64,000 nt of DNA from Amycolatopsis eburnea (lineage in GTDB: Bacteria > Actinomycetota > Actinomycetes > Mycobacteriales > Pseudonocardiaceae), in NCBI RefSeq assembly GCF_003937945.1, contig NZ_RSEC01000058.1:1178001-1242000 (forward strand), read 5' to 3'. A program made the translations under genes and the position numbers. Below the pieces are notes generated by a model. The model made no database searches, had not been told where the DNA came from, and saw nothing but the letters and a program-made list of their open reading frames with translations. Positions within the stretch are counted from its first letter, which is position 1; each line of letters opens with the position of its first letter. Below, one piece after another: positions 24,961 to 33,178 of the stretch.

Positions 24961-26729
24961 CCCAGGCTGAGCGCGGCGTGGTAGGCGAGCAGCTGCAACG
25001 GGATCGTGAGCAGGATCGGGTCGAGCTCCGGCTCGGTCTTGGGCACCACGATCCGCGGCACGTCGAGCTCGCCGAAGTCGACGTCCTCGTGCGTCACGGC
25101 CAGCACCGCGCCGCCGCGGGCCTTGATCTGCTGCACGGCGGCCAGGTTCCGGTCGGTCAGCTCGTCCGCGGGCACGATCGCGACGGTCGGCAGCGCGGCG
25201 TCGATCAGGGCGAGCGGGCCGTGCTTGAGCTCGGACGTCTGGTACGCCTCGGCGTGGCGGTAGGAGATCTCCTTGAACTTCTGCGCACCCTCCCGCGCCA
25301 CCGGGTAGCCGCGGACGCGGCCGACGAAGAACAGGCTGTTCGCGGTGGCGAACTCCTTCGCGTGCTCGGCGATGCGCGGCCCCTCGTCCAAAATGGACTT
25401 GATCTGGCCGGGCATGGCGCGCAGCGCGTCGATGATCCGCTGTCCGTCCGCGTTGGACAAGTCGCGGACGCGGCCGAGGGCCAGCGCGATCAGCGCGAAG
25501 CCGATCGCCATGTTGGTCAGCGCCTTGGTCGAGGCGACCGCGATCTCCGGGCCGGCGTGCAGGTACACGCCGCCGTCGCAGGCGCGGGCGATGGTCGAGC
25601 CGACGACGTTGACCAGGCCGACCACGCGGCCGCCCTTGCGCTTGATCTCTTCGACGGCGAAGGCGGTGTCGATCGTCTCGCCGGACTGGCTGACCGCGAT
25701 GTAGAGGGTGTCGGCCTCGATGATCGGGTTGCGGTAGCGGAACTCCGACGCGGCCTCGGCGTCGGCCGGGATCCGCGCCAGCTCCTCGATCATCGTCGCG
25801 CCGACCTGACCGGCGTAGTAGGCGGACCCGCACCCGAGGATCTTCACGCGGCTGAACCCGCGCAGCTCCCGCGGCGTCAGGTTGAGCCCGTCCAGGCGCG
25901 CGACGCCGAACCGGTCGTCGAGCCGGCCGCGGATGATCCGCTCCACGGATTCCGGCTGCTCCTGGATTTCCTTGGCCATGTAGTGCGGGTAGCCGCCCAG
26001 GTCGAGGTCTTCGGCGGCGATGTCGATCTCGGTGGCGGGCTTGGTGGTGTCGCTCTCGTCGACGGTGAAGGTCCGGTAGCCGGTGGCGAAGACGGTCGCG
26101 AACTCGCCGTCGTCGAGGTGCGCGACCTGCGAGGTGTGCCGGACCAGCGCGGCGAGGTCGCTGGCGACGAACATCTCCCGCTCGCCGACGCCGATGATCA
26201 GCGGCGACCCGTTGCGCGCGATGACCAGCCGGTCCGGGTGCGCGGTGTCGGTGACGGCGATCGCGTACGTGCCGGTGATCCGCGAGACCGCCTCGACGAC
26301 GGCGTCCTCGAGGGTGTCGGCGCCGGAGCGGGCGATCAGGTGGGCGAGGACCTCGGTGTCGGTCTCGGAGGCGAGGGTGACCCCGGCGTCGGCGAGCTGC
26401 GCGCGCAGGGCGTCGGCGTTGTCGATGATCCCGTTGTGGACGACGCAGATCCGGCCGTCCTCGGAGGTGTGCGGGTGGGCGTTGGCCTCGGACGCTGGCC
26501 CGTGCGTCGCCCAGCGCGTGTGCCCGATGCCGACCTTCCCGGTGAGGCGCTTGGGCAGCGCGGCGGCGAGGTTGCGCACCCGGCCGACGACCCGGTGGAC
26601 CTGGGCGTTCTTCGCGCCGAGCACGGCGATCCCGGCCGAGTCGTAGCCGCGGTACTCCAGCCGCGTCAGGCCTTCGAGCAGGATGGGAGCGGCGTTCTGG
26701 CCACCGATGTAGCCGACGATTCCGCACAT
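24909..26729 (-). CDS. glmS: Glutamine-fructose-6-phosphate aminotransferase
   Basis: 606 residues. Cys2 (MCGIVGY) is the glutaminase nucleophile; LEYRGYDSAG and GIGHTRWATHG complete the N-terminal Ntn domain; two SIS sugar-isomerase domains follow (CGSAYYAG, SQSGETIDT) and the protein ends in the conserved AKSVTVE. It makes glucosamine-6-phosphate for peptidoglycan. ATG preceded by AGAGG. It starts 13 bp after a small unknown gene. The convergent reductase overlaps its last 52 bp. Actinomycetes often have more than one glmS, so this may be an accessory copy. Confidence 0.95.
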   Translation of the reverse strand: MCGIVGYIGGQNAAPILLEGLTRLEYRGYDSAGIAVLGAKNAQVHRVVGRVRNLAAALPKRLTGKVGIGHTRWATHGPASEANAHPHTSEDGRICVVHNGIIDNADALRAQLADAGVTLASETDTEVLAHLIARSGADTLEDAVVEAVSRITGTYAIAVTDTAHPDRLVIARNGSPLIIGVGEREMFVASDLAALVRHTSQVAHLDDGEFATVFATGYRTFTVDESDTTKPATEIDIAAEDLDLGGYPHYMAKEIQEQPESVERIIRGRLDDRFGVARLDGLNLTPRELRGFSRVKILGCGSAYYAGQVGATMIEELARIPADAEAASEFRYRNPIIEADTLYIAVSQSGETIDTAFAVEEIKRKGGRVVGLVNVVGSTIARACDGGVYLHAGPEIAVASTKALTNMAIGFALIALALGRVRDLSNADGQRIIDALRAMPGQIKSILDEGPRIAEHAKEFATANSLFFVGRVRGYPVAREGAQKFKEISYRHAEAYQTSELKHGPLALIDAALPTVAIVPADELTDRNLAAVQQIKARGGAVLAVTHEDVDFGELDVPRIVVPKTEPELDPILLTIPLQLLAYHAALSLGYDIDKPRNLAKSVTVE

Positions 26730-26742
26730 GGGAGAACCTCTT

Positions 26743-27015
26743 CTAGCCGTAGACGATGCGGCGCAGCTGCCGCTCGGACAACGCGGGCGCGGCGACGAGG
26801 CGCCCGCGGAGCTCGGCGGCGATGAGCGGGAAGATCTCGGGGTTCTTCCGCCCTTCGGCCTGCAGCTCGGTGTGCCGCCGCCGGACGTAGGCCTCGGTGG
26901 GCGTCCGGTAGAAGGCGAGGACGTCGTCGACCACCCGCGCGGCGACCCCGGGCGGGAGCCCGGTGGACGCGGCGACGCGTTCGACGATCTCGGTGTCCGG
27001 CACGTCGGCCATCAT
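26743..27015 (-). CDS. Small conserved-looking protein between dapA-like and glmS genes
   Basis: 90 residues (or 89 from the second Met at 27012). It is soluble, rich in Arg and Ala, with EIVERVAASTGLPPGVAARVVDDVLAFY and a basic central helix YVRRRHTELQAEGRKNPE; it ends LSERQLRRIVYG. I do not recognise a family. The ATG overlaps the stop of the dapA-like gene (ATGA) and the gene ends 13 bp before glmS, so all three are probably co-transcribed. The helical, basic character would suit a small regulatory or RNA-binding partner, but that is a guess. Confidence 0.7.
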   Translation of the reverse strand: MMADVPDTEIVERVAASTGLPPGVAARVVDDVLAFYRTPTEAYVRRRHTELQAEGRKNPEIFPLIAAELRGRLVAAPALSERQLRRIVYG

Positions 27016-27890
27016 GCACTGAGCGGGTCGTGAACCCCAAATTCTTGCCCGAAATCGGGCAAGTTCGCCTCGATCAAGGGGAGTCGTACGGTCGCGTGCG
27101 GAAGGACACCGCGCCGGACCAGCTCCGCCTTGGCCGTCGCTGTGCCCGGTCCGTGGTGCATGACGGCGTCGACCAGCGGGTTGAGCGCGTACTGGAGGCG
27201 GCGAGCCGACTCCAGGTCGCCGTCGCGCACCGCGCGGACGAGCTCCCCGGTGCGGTCCGGCACCACGTTGGCCACGACGCTGACCAGGCCCGCCGCGCCG
27301 CACGCGAGGTACGGGAGGTTCAGCTCGTCGATGCCGCAGTAGTAGGCCAGTGACGTGCGCGCCATGACGGTCATCGCCTCGAACAGGTCGCCCTTCGCGT
27401 CCTTCACCGCGCGGATGCGGGGGTGCGCGGCGAGTTCGACCAGGGTTTCCGGGGTCATGGCGATGCCGGCCCGCGCGGGGACGTCGTAGAGCATCACCGG
27501 CAGCCCGGTCGCGTCGGCGACGGCGACGCAGTGGGCGCGCACGCCCGCCTGCGTCGGCCGCGAGTAGTAGGGGCAGACGAGCAGCAGCCCGTCCGCGCCG
27601 GCTGCCTCGGCCTCCTGGGCGCGGCGGACGCTCGCGGCCGTGTCGTAGGTGCCGACGCCGGCGATCACCCTGGCGCGGCCGCCGGTCCGGGCCACCACGC
27701 TCCGGACGAGCCCGGCGGACTCGGCCGCGCTCAACGTCGGGGATTCGCCGGTGGTCCCGCCGACGACCAGGCCGTCGGCCCCGCCGGCGAGCAGGTGGTC
27801 GACGAGCCGGGCGAGGCCGGGTTCGCTGAGCGCCCCGCCGGGCTCCATCGGGGTGACCATCGCGACGAGGTTGGTGCCGAAGTCCGTCAT
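27012..27890 (-). CDS. Dihydrodipicolinate synthase (DapA) family lyase
   Basis: 292 residues, normal family length. GGTTGES (44-50) binds the pyruvate carboxylate, LYDVP (Tyr135) is the catalytic Tyr position and AVKDAKGD (Lys163) supplies the Schiff-base Lys. The family condenses pyruvate with an aldehyde. Although lysine biosynthetic DapA is possible, there is no dapB nearby and a LysR regulator is divergent, which is more typical of catabolic aldolases. Co-transcribed with the small gene and glmS. Confidence 0.85.
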   Translation of the reverse strand: MTDFGTNLVAMVTPMEPGGALSEPGLARLVDHLLAGGADGLVVGGTTGESPTLSAAESAGLVRSVVARTGGRARVIAGVGTYDTAASVRRAQEAEAAGADGLLLVCPYYSRPTQAGVRAHCVAVADATGLPVMLYDVPARAGIAMTPETLVELAAHPRIRAVKDAKGDLFEAMTVMARTSLAYYCGIDELNLPYLACGAAGLVSVVANVVPDRTGELVRAVRDGDLESARRLQYALNPLVDAVMHHGPGTATAKAELVRRGVLPHATVRLPLIEANLPDFGQEFGVHDPLSA

Positions 27891-27963
27891 GGCGCCGACC
27901 CTGCCCGCGACGACTGGTGCGGTCCAGCGATGCTTTTTTGCCGGTACTGCGTAGCCTGGCTTC

Positions 27964-28848
27964 ATGATCGAGGTCGGTGCGCTGCGGGCGCTGCGTGCGG
28001 TGGCGGCCCTCGGGACGCTGGCCAAGGCGGCCGAGGAGCTGGGGTTCACGGCGTCGGCGGTGTCGCAGCAGCTCAAGCGGCTGGAACGGCAGGTGGGCGT
28101 GCCGGTGCTGGCGCCGGCGGGGCGCGGGGTCGTGCTGACCCCGGCCGGCGAGGCGATCGCGGGCTCGGCACCCGAGGTGTTCCAGGCACTGGAGCGCTGC
28201 GCCGAAGCGGCCCGCTCGGTGGCGGACGGCGCCCCTCGCGGCACCCTGCGCGTGGCGGCCTTCTCGACCGGCATCCGCGGGCTGCTCGCCCCGGTCCTCG
28301 GGCGCTTGGCCGAGCGCTGCCCGGAGCTGCGCGTGGACATCACCGAGCAGGACCCCGACCAGGCCCTGCGCGCCGTCGACGCGGGAACGGCCGACCTCGC
28401 CCTGGTCCACGACGCCGACGGCCTCCCGGCGCCGCTGCCCCTGGCCCTGGTGCGCCGGCACGTGCACACCGACGTCGGCGACGTGGTGCTGAGCCGCCGT
28501 CACCCGCTGGCGCGGGTCGACGGGCCGCTCGACGCGGAGCTGTCCGGACAGGCTTGGGTGACCAGCCCGCCGGGAACCGTGTGCCACCAGTGGTTCCGGC
28601 GGTTGTTCGCGGGGGCGCCGGCGGAGCCGGACGTCCGGCACCTGGTGGACGACTTCGCGACGCAGCTGTCCCTGGTGGCGACCGGGGAGGTGCTCGCGCT
28701 GATCCCGCGGCTGGCCCGGCCGCCGCTGGGGGAGGGGCTGGTCGCGCTGCCGTTGCGGCGCCCGCCGAAGCGGGAGGTGCACGCGGCGTGGCGGCGGAGC
28801 GCGGACACCAGCCCGGCGATCCGGGCGGTGCTCGCGGAACTCGGCTAG
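27964..28848 (+). CDS. LysR-family transcriptional regulator
   Basis: 294 residues: N-terminal winged helix (LAKAAEELGFTASAVSQQLKRLERQVG) and a periplasmic-binding-type effector domain (GTLRVAAFSTGIRGLLAPVL). A TAGCCT -10 lies 6 nt before the ATG, so the transcript is probably leaderless. It is divergent from the DapA-like gene, 73 bp apart, and probably controls it. Confidence 0.88.
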   Translation: MIEVGALRALRAVAALGTLAKAAEELGFTASAVSQQLKRLERQVGVPVLAPAGRGVVLTPAGEAIAGSAPEVFQALERCAEAARSVADGAPRGTLRVAAFSTGIRGLLAPVLGRLAERCPELRVDITEQDPDQALRAVDAGTADLALVHDADGLPAPLPLALVRRHVHTDVGDVVLSRRHPLARVDGPLDAELSGQAWVTSPPGTVCHQWFRRLFAGAPAEPDVRHLVDDFATQLSLVATGEVLALIPRLARPPLGEGLVALPLRRPPKREVHAAWRRSADTSPAIRAVLAELG

Positions 28849-28868
28849 GCCGTCGGCCACAGCCCACG

Positions 28869-29216
28869 TCAGGGACTGTGCGCGGTGATCGCCGCTTCGG
28901 CGGTCGGGAAGGTCGGGAAGAAGCTGCCCAGCCCGATCAGGCTGAACGTCCGGCTGAGGCGGGCCGGGACGGCGACCAGGGCGAGCGCCGCCCCGGCCGC
29001 CTCCGCGACGTCGCGGGCCGCGATCAGGGTGGAGATGCCGCTGGAGTCGCAGAACGTGATCTCGGCCAGGTCCACGACCAGCAGCTGGCCGCGTTCGAGA
29101 GGTGCGGCGTCGAGCTCGGCGCGCAGGCGGGGCGCGGTGGCCACGTCCAGCTCGCCGCCGATCGTGACGACGGGGCCCGTTGCGGTGGCCCGGGTGGTCG
29201 CGGAGAACAAGGTCAC
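28869..29216 (-). CDS. STAS-domain anti-sigma factor antagonist 1
   Basis: 115 residues, a single STAS domain. VVTIGGELDVATAPRLRAEL is the usual start and LAEITFCDSSGISTLIAA carries the phosphorylatable Ser motif (DSSG) of SpoIIAA/RsbV-like antagonists. Such proteins bind an anti-sigma kinase and free a stress sigma factor. No kinase or sigma gene is in the window. It lies 16 bp after a second STAS gene under a SigB-like promoter. Confidence 0.88.
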   Translation of the reverse strand: MTLFSATTRATATGPVVTIGGELDVATAPRLRAELDAAPLERGQLLVVDLAEITFCDSSGISTLIAARDVAEAAGAALALVAVPARLSRTFSLIGLGSFFPTFPTAEAAITAHSP

Positions 29217-29232
29217 GATGAACCCCGGCTGG

Positions 29233-29601
29233 TCAACGCGCCAAGGCGGCGTCCCGGGTCGCCGTGACGGCCAGGGTCTCGCGCAGGCCGGTGAGCTGCA
29301 GGGTGCGGGCGACGACGCTGTCCTCCGGCGCGACCACCCGCACCCGGGTGCCGGCGCCGGCGCGGCGGCGGGCTTCGAGCAGGGCGGTGATGCCGATGGA
29401 GGCGAGGAACGAGACCCCGGTCAGGTCGACCACGAGCAGCACCGGCGGGTCGGCGAGTGCTTCGGTGATGCCGTCGCCGAGGACGGACGCGCTGAGCAGG
29501 TCGACTTCGCCGGACACCGTCAGGACCGCCGCGTCACCGACGCGCTCGTGTGTGACCTTCACGAGGTCCTGCGGCCGGAGCCGATTGCCGTCCGTGGTCA
29601 C
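29233..29601 (-). CDS. STAS-domain anti-sigma factor antagonist 2
   Basis: 122 residues. AVLTVSGEVDLLSASVLGDGI opens the STAS fold; the phospho-acceptor loop reads VSFLASIGITALL, where Asp-Ser-Ser of the classical loop is replaced by Ala-Ser-Ile, so Ser is kept without the preceding Asp. Start GTG 29601 has GGAAGGAG 6 nt upstream; a longer frame upstream has none. First gene of a two-gene unit. Confidence 0.87.
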   Translation of the reverse strand: MTTDGNRLRPQDLVKVTHERVGDAAVLTVSGEVDLLSASVLGDGITEALADPPVLLVVDLTGVSFLASIGITALLEARRRAGAGTRVRVVAPEDSVVARTLQLTGLRETLAVTATRDAALAR

Positions 29602-29641
29602 CTGGAACTCCTTCCGCTGCCGATGCTTACCCGGATGGGTC

Positions 29642-29667
29642 TTACCCAGGTCTGGTACGCGGGAAAC
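29642..29667 (-). promoter_or_regulatory. SigB/SigF-type promoter of the STAS pair
   Basis: On the minus strand GTTT (29667-29664), 16 bp, GGGTAA (29647-29642) fits the stress-sigma consensus GTTT-N14-16-GGGTA. It lies about 40 bp before the first STAS gene. This suggests feedback: the sigma factor released by the antagonists drives their own operon. Confidence 0.6.
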
Positions 29668-29810
29668 CTCACCGGGGGCCGCCGCCGAGATCTCCTGACC
29701 AGCGCCACATTGGGGCCGCTCGGGTGGCGACCGGGTGTAACGAATCACCCGGTCGGCCGATAGCTCGATCGTGTCCGGGGGTGTCCCGGCCTTCATGAAC
29801 GGACTACCCG

Positions 29811-30545
29811 ATGCGACGTCTGTCCCTCGCTGCCGCCCTCGTGGCCGGCACCCTCGTCCTCACCGCCTGCTCCGGTACCTCCGGCACGGCCGAACCCGCC
29901 GGCGCCTCCTCCTCCGCGGCGGCCGCCGCCGCGCCCAGTTCGACCGCGCCGCCGGCGCTGGAGGCCGCCAAGGTCGGGTCCGCCGTGGCCGAGGCCGCGC
30001 AGCAGGCTTCCTCCGTGCGCGTCAAGGGCACCATGGCGAGCGAGGGCAACATCAACCTGGACCTGCAGCTCAACCAGGACAGCGCGAGCGGCACCGTGGT
30101 CAAGGACGGCATCGAGATCCCCGTCCTGCGCGTCGGCGACAAGTACTACTTCCGCTTCACCGACTCGCTGATCAAGGAAGCCGGCATCCCGGCCTCGATC
30201 GGCAAGAAGCTCAGCGGCAAGTGGGTGCCGTCCACGGCCAAGATCGGCGCCGGCATCGGCGACGCCTTCAAGGTGTTCCTCGACTACAAGTCGTTCACCG
30301 ACAACACCGTCGGCGAGCTGAAGTCGTCGACCTTCACCGGCGGCGAGCCCACCACGCTCGGCGGCGTCGCGGCGCTGAACTTCACCAGCCCGGAGGGCAC
30401 CGCCACGGTCGCCGCCGACGCGCCGCACTACCTGCTGCGCATGCAGGACCCCAAGAGCGGCACCATCGAGTTCGGCGACTGGAACAAGCCCACCACCGTG
30501 CAGGCGCCGCCGGCGTCGGAGATCTACTCCGGTCCCGGCGCCTGA
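29811..30545 (+). CDS. Exported lipoprotein, LppX/LprG-like
   Basis: 244 residues. Type II signal with lipobox LTAC (Cys at about 20), an Ala/Ser/Pro linker, then a region like the LppX_LprAFG family (VRVKGTMASEGNINLDLQL, IEIPVLRVGDKYYFRF). In mycobacteria such proteins bind acylated lipids at the outer envelope. Attached to the outer face of the membrane. It is followed by a strong hairpin. Confidence 0.82.
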   Translation: MRRLSLAAALVAGTLVLTACSGTSGTAEPAGASSSAAAAAAPSSTAPPALEAAKVGSAVAEAAQQASSVRVKGTMASEGNINLDLQLNQDSASGTVVKDGIEIPVLRVGDKYYFRFTDSLIKEAGIPASIGKKLSGKWVPSTAKIGAGIGDAFKVFLDYKSFTDNTVGELKSSTFTGGEPTTLGGVAALNFTSPEGTATVAADAPHYLLRMQDPKSGTIEFGDWNKPTTVQAPPASEIYSGPGA

Positions 30546-30564
30546 ACCGGCCGGATGAGCCGTT

Positions 30565-30605
30565 AAGGCCACCTTACGGGCGTCAGACGCCCGTAAGGTG
30601 GCCTT
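30565..30605. terminator. Strong 19-bp hairpin (AAGGCCACCTTACGGGCGT) after the lipoprotein gene
   Basis: AAGGCCACCTTACGGGCGT (30565-30583) and its exact reverse complement (30587-30605) are separated by 3 bp. It begins 20 bp after the stop. There is no T tail, so it would act as an actinobacterial I-shaped terminator; the sequence also looks like a dispersed intergenic repeat. Confidence 0.7.
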
Positions 30606-30826
30606 GACGGCATTTCGCTCCCCTCCGCGGCAGCCCGGCGAACCGCCCGCTGTGGTGAGTGTCCACTTCGGACACGCGCTGGGGCGTACCGCGACCGCTG
30701 TGGTCGAGCCGATTCAAGCCGCGCGCGTCGGCGGTTGTCAACCTCGGAGACCCGATCAGTCCAATACCCGAGTAAGCGCTTTCTACGAAAACCGGCGGTC
30801 CTCAAACGCGGGAGCGCGTGCTAGCG

Positions 30827-30840
30827 TGGGAGCGCTCCCA
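30827..30840. promoter_or_regulatory. Perfect CebR operator
   Basis: TGGGAGCGCTCCCA is an exact match to the CebR binding site known from Streptomyces cellulose genes. It lies 40 bp before the start of the mannanase fusion and overlaps a likely -10, so repression relieved by cello-oligosaccharides is expected. The rhamnogalacturonan lyase gene downstream may share the transcript. Confidence 0.85.
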
Positions 30841-30880
30841 GATCGAACTGTCCTGTCGAGCGGTACTCCAGGAGGTCGGT

Positions 30881-33151
30881 ATGAAGTGGCGTTCTCTCCG
30901 CGCGGCCGTGGCGGGCCTGCTGCTGGCCGCCTGCGCCGTCGTGGCTCCCGCGCCGGCCCACGCGGCCACGCCGACGCGGGTCATGGCGCTGGGTGACTCC
31001 ATCACGGGGTCGCCCGGGTGCTGGCGGGCCCTGCTGTGGCGGCACCTGCAGGAAACCGGACACACCGACGTCGACTTCGTCGGCACGCTGCCGCCCCAGG
31101 GCTGCGGGTTCACCTACGACGGCGAGAACGAAGGCCACGGCGGCTTCCTCGCCACCGGGATCGCCCGGGACGACCAGCTGCCCGGCTGGCTGTCCGCGAC
31201 GCACCCGGACGTCGTCCTGATGCACCTGGGCACCAACGACGTGTGGAACGGCATCGCGCCGGGCACGATCCTCGACGCCTTCACCACGCTGCTGGGCCAG
31301 ATGCGCGCGAGCAACCCGGCGACCAAGCTGATCGTCGCGAAGATCATCCCGATGAACCCGGCGAACTGCGCGGCCTGCGCCCAGCGGGTGGTCGACCTGA
31401 ACGCCGCCATCCCGGGCTGGGCCGCCGCGCACAGCACGGCCGCGTCCCCGATCACCGTGGTCGACCAGTGGACCGGCTTCGACACCGCGGCCGACACCAC
31501 CGACGGCGTCCACCCCAACGGCACCACCGGCATCGCGAAGATGGAGAGCAAGTGGTACCCCGCGCTGGTCGCGGCGCTGAGCCCGGGCACGCCGGCCGCG
31601 GCCGGGCTGCACGTCGACGGCACGCGCGTGGTCGAGGCGAACGGCGCCGCGTTCGTGATGCGCGGGGTCAACCACCCGTACGCCTGGTACACCGGCCAGA
31701 ACAGCGCGTTCGCGAACATCAAGTCGTTCGGGGCCAACACCGTCCGGGTCGTGCTCGGCAGCGGCAAGCGCTGGGGACCCACCTCGGCGGCCGAGGTCAC
31801 CACCATCATCGGGCTGTGCAAGCAATCCCGGCTGATCTGCGTCCTGGAAGTGCACGACACCACCGGGTACGGCGAGGAGAGCGCGGCGGCGAGCCTCGAC
31901 CAGGCCGCCGACTACTGGATCAGCATCGCGAACGCGTTGAAGGGCCAGGAAAACTACGTCGTCATCAACCTCGGCAACGAGCCGTTCGGCAACAACCAGC
32001 AGGTCAGCGCCACCTGGGCGAGCGCGACTTCGAGCGCGATCACCCGGCTCCGCGGCGCCGGGCTCCAGCACCTGATCATGGCCGACGCGCCGATGTGGGG
32101 CCAGGACTGGCAGAACATCATGCGGGACGACGCGGCTTCGGTGCTCAGCGCCGATCCGCAGCACAACACGGTGTTCTCGATCCACATGTACGGCGTCTAC
32201 GACACCGCGGCCGAGATCAACGCCTACTTCGACGCGTTCCGCACCGCCGGGCTCCCGCTGGTGGTCGGCGAATTCGGCAACATGCACAGCGACGGCGACC
32301 CGGACGAGGACACGATCATGGCCCAGGCGCAGGCCCGAGGCCTCGGCTACCTCGGCTGGTCGTGGAGCGGCAACGGCGGCGACGTCGCCTACCTCGACAT
32401 GACCAACGGGTTCGACCCCACGAGCCTGACCGCGTGGGGCGAGCGGTTCCTCAACGGGGCCAACGGCGTCCGGCAGACGTCGAAGGAAGCGACGATCTAC
32501 GGCGGCGGCACCGTGGACACGCAGGCGCCGACGACGCCGGGCACCCCGGCGGTCTCGGGCGTGACCTCCTCCGGTGTCACGCTGAGCTGGACGGCGTCGA
32601 CCGACGACGTCGGCGTCACCGGCTACGACGTCCTCCGCGCGCCCGGCGCGTCCGGCGGCACCTTCGCCGTGGTCGGCTCGAGCGCGACGACGACGTTCAC
32701 CGACAGCGGCCTGTCCGCTTCGAGCACCTACCGCTACCAGGTGCGGGCCAAGGACGCCGCGGGCAACACCTCGGCGGTGTCCGGCGCCGTGACGGCGACG
32801 ACGAGCGCGGGCGGCGGCACCGGCGCGTGCAAGGTCGCGTACTCCGCGCCGGGCTGGGGCGGTGGCAACGGGTTCACCGCTTCGGTGACCATCACGAACA
32901 CCGGCACGAGCACGGTCACCGGCTGGACGCTGGCCTTCGCCTACACCGCGGGCCAGAAGGTGACGCTGCCCGGCTGGGGCGCGACGTTCACCCAGTCCGG
33001 CAGCGGCGCGGTGACCGCGACGAACCTGGCCTGGAACGGCACCCTGGCGCCGAACGCCTCGACCGGCATCGGCTTCAACGGCACCTACACCGGGAGCAAT
33101 CCCGCTCCGGCGTCCTTTTCCTTGAACGGGAGCACTTGCACGATCGGCTGA
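30881..33151 (+). CDS. Secreted SGNH esterase-GH5 mannanase fusion with Fn3 and CBM2
   Basis: 756 residues with four modules: Sec signal (1-29); SGNH/CE3-type esterase (about 30-232; GDS at 38-40 with Ser40, GTND 117-120, Asp208/His211 in DGVHPN); GH5 subfamily-8-like endo-beta-mannanase (about 242-540; acid/base Glu367 in NEP, nucleophile Glu464 in GEFG); Fn3 (about 552-641); CBM2 (about 649-756, Cys at both ends). One chain could therefore deacetylate and cut cellulose-associated acetylated mannan. ATG 30881 has AGGAGG upstream. The CebR operator lies 40 bp before it. Confidence 0.9.
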   Translation: MKWRSLRAAVAGLLLAACAVVAPAPAHAATPTRVMALGDSITGSPGCWRALLWRHLQETGHTDVDFVGTLPPQGCGFTYDGENEGHGGFLATGIARDDQLPGWLSATHPDVVLMHLGTNDVWNGIAPGTILDAFTTLLGQMRASNPATKLIVAKIIPMNPANCAACAQRVVDLNAAIPGWAAAHSTAASPITVVDQWTGFDTAADTTDGVHPNGTTGIAKMESKWYPALVAALSPGTPAAAGLHVDGTRVVEANGAAFVMRGVNHPYAWYTGQNSAFANIKSFGANTVRVVLGSGKRWGPTSAAEVTTIIGLCKQSRLICVLEVHDTTGYGEESAAASLDQAADYWISIANALKGQENYVVINLGNEPFGNNQQVSATWASATSSAITRLRGAGLQHLIMADAPMWGQDWQNIMRDDAASVLSADPQHNTVFSIHMYGVYDTAAEINAYFDAFRTAGLPLVVGEFGNMHSDGDPDEDTIMAQAQARGLGYLGWSWSGNGGDVAYLDMTNGFDPTSLTAWGERFLNGANGVRQTSKEATIYGGGTVDTQAPTTPGTPAVSGVTSSGVTLSWTASTDDVGVTGYDVLRAPGASGGTFAVVGSSATTTFTDSGLSASSTYRYQVRAKDAAGNTSAVSGAVTATTSAGGGTGACKVAYSAPGWGGGNGFTASVTITNTGTSTVTGWTLAFAYTAGQKVTLPGWGATFTQSGSGAVTATNLAWNGTLAPNASTGIGFNGTYTGSNPAPASFSLNGSTCTIG

Positions 33152-33178
33152 TCGAGTCTACTTCGGACGGAGAAGGTC

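Larger units (their letters stand above)
30546..30880. other. Intergenic region: hairpin, then CebR-controlled promoter
   Basis: Holds the terminator-like hairpin at 30565-30605 and the CebR box at 30827-30840. TAGCGT at 30822-30827 could be a -10 overlapping the operator. The remaining 200 bp contain no convincing gene. Confidence 0.55.

Noticed and set aside
23341..26727. A minus-strand frame covering the glmS region and continuing antisense to the P450 redox genes
   Set aside because: Out of frame with glmS; the product is Arg/Ala/Pro-rich without any motif.
27012..27890. Lysine-biosynthesis dapA
   Set aside because: Family membership is clear, but the divergent LysR and the absence of dapB or other lysine genes make the biosynthetic role unproven, so no gene symbol is given.
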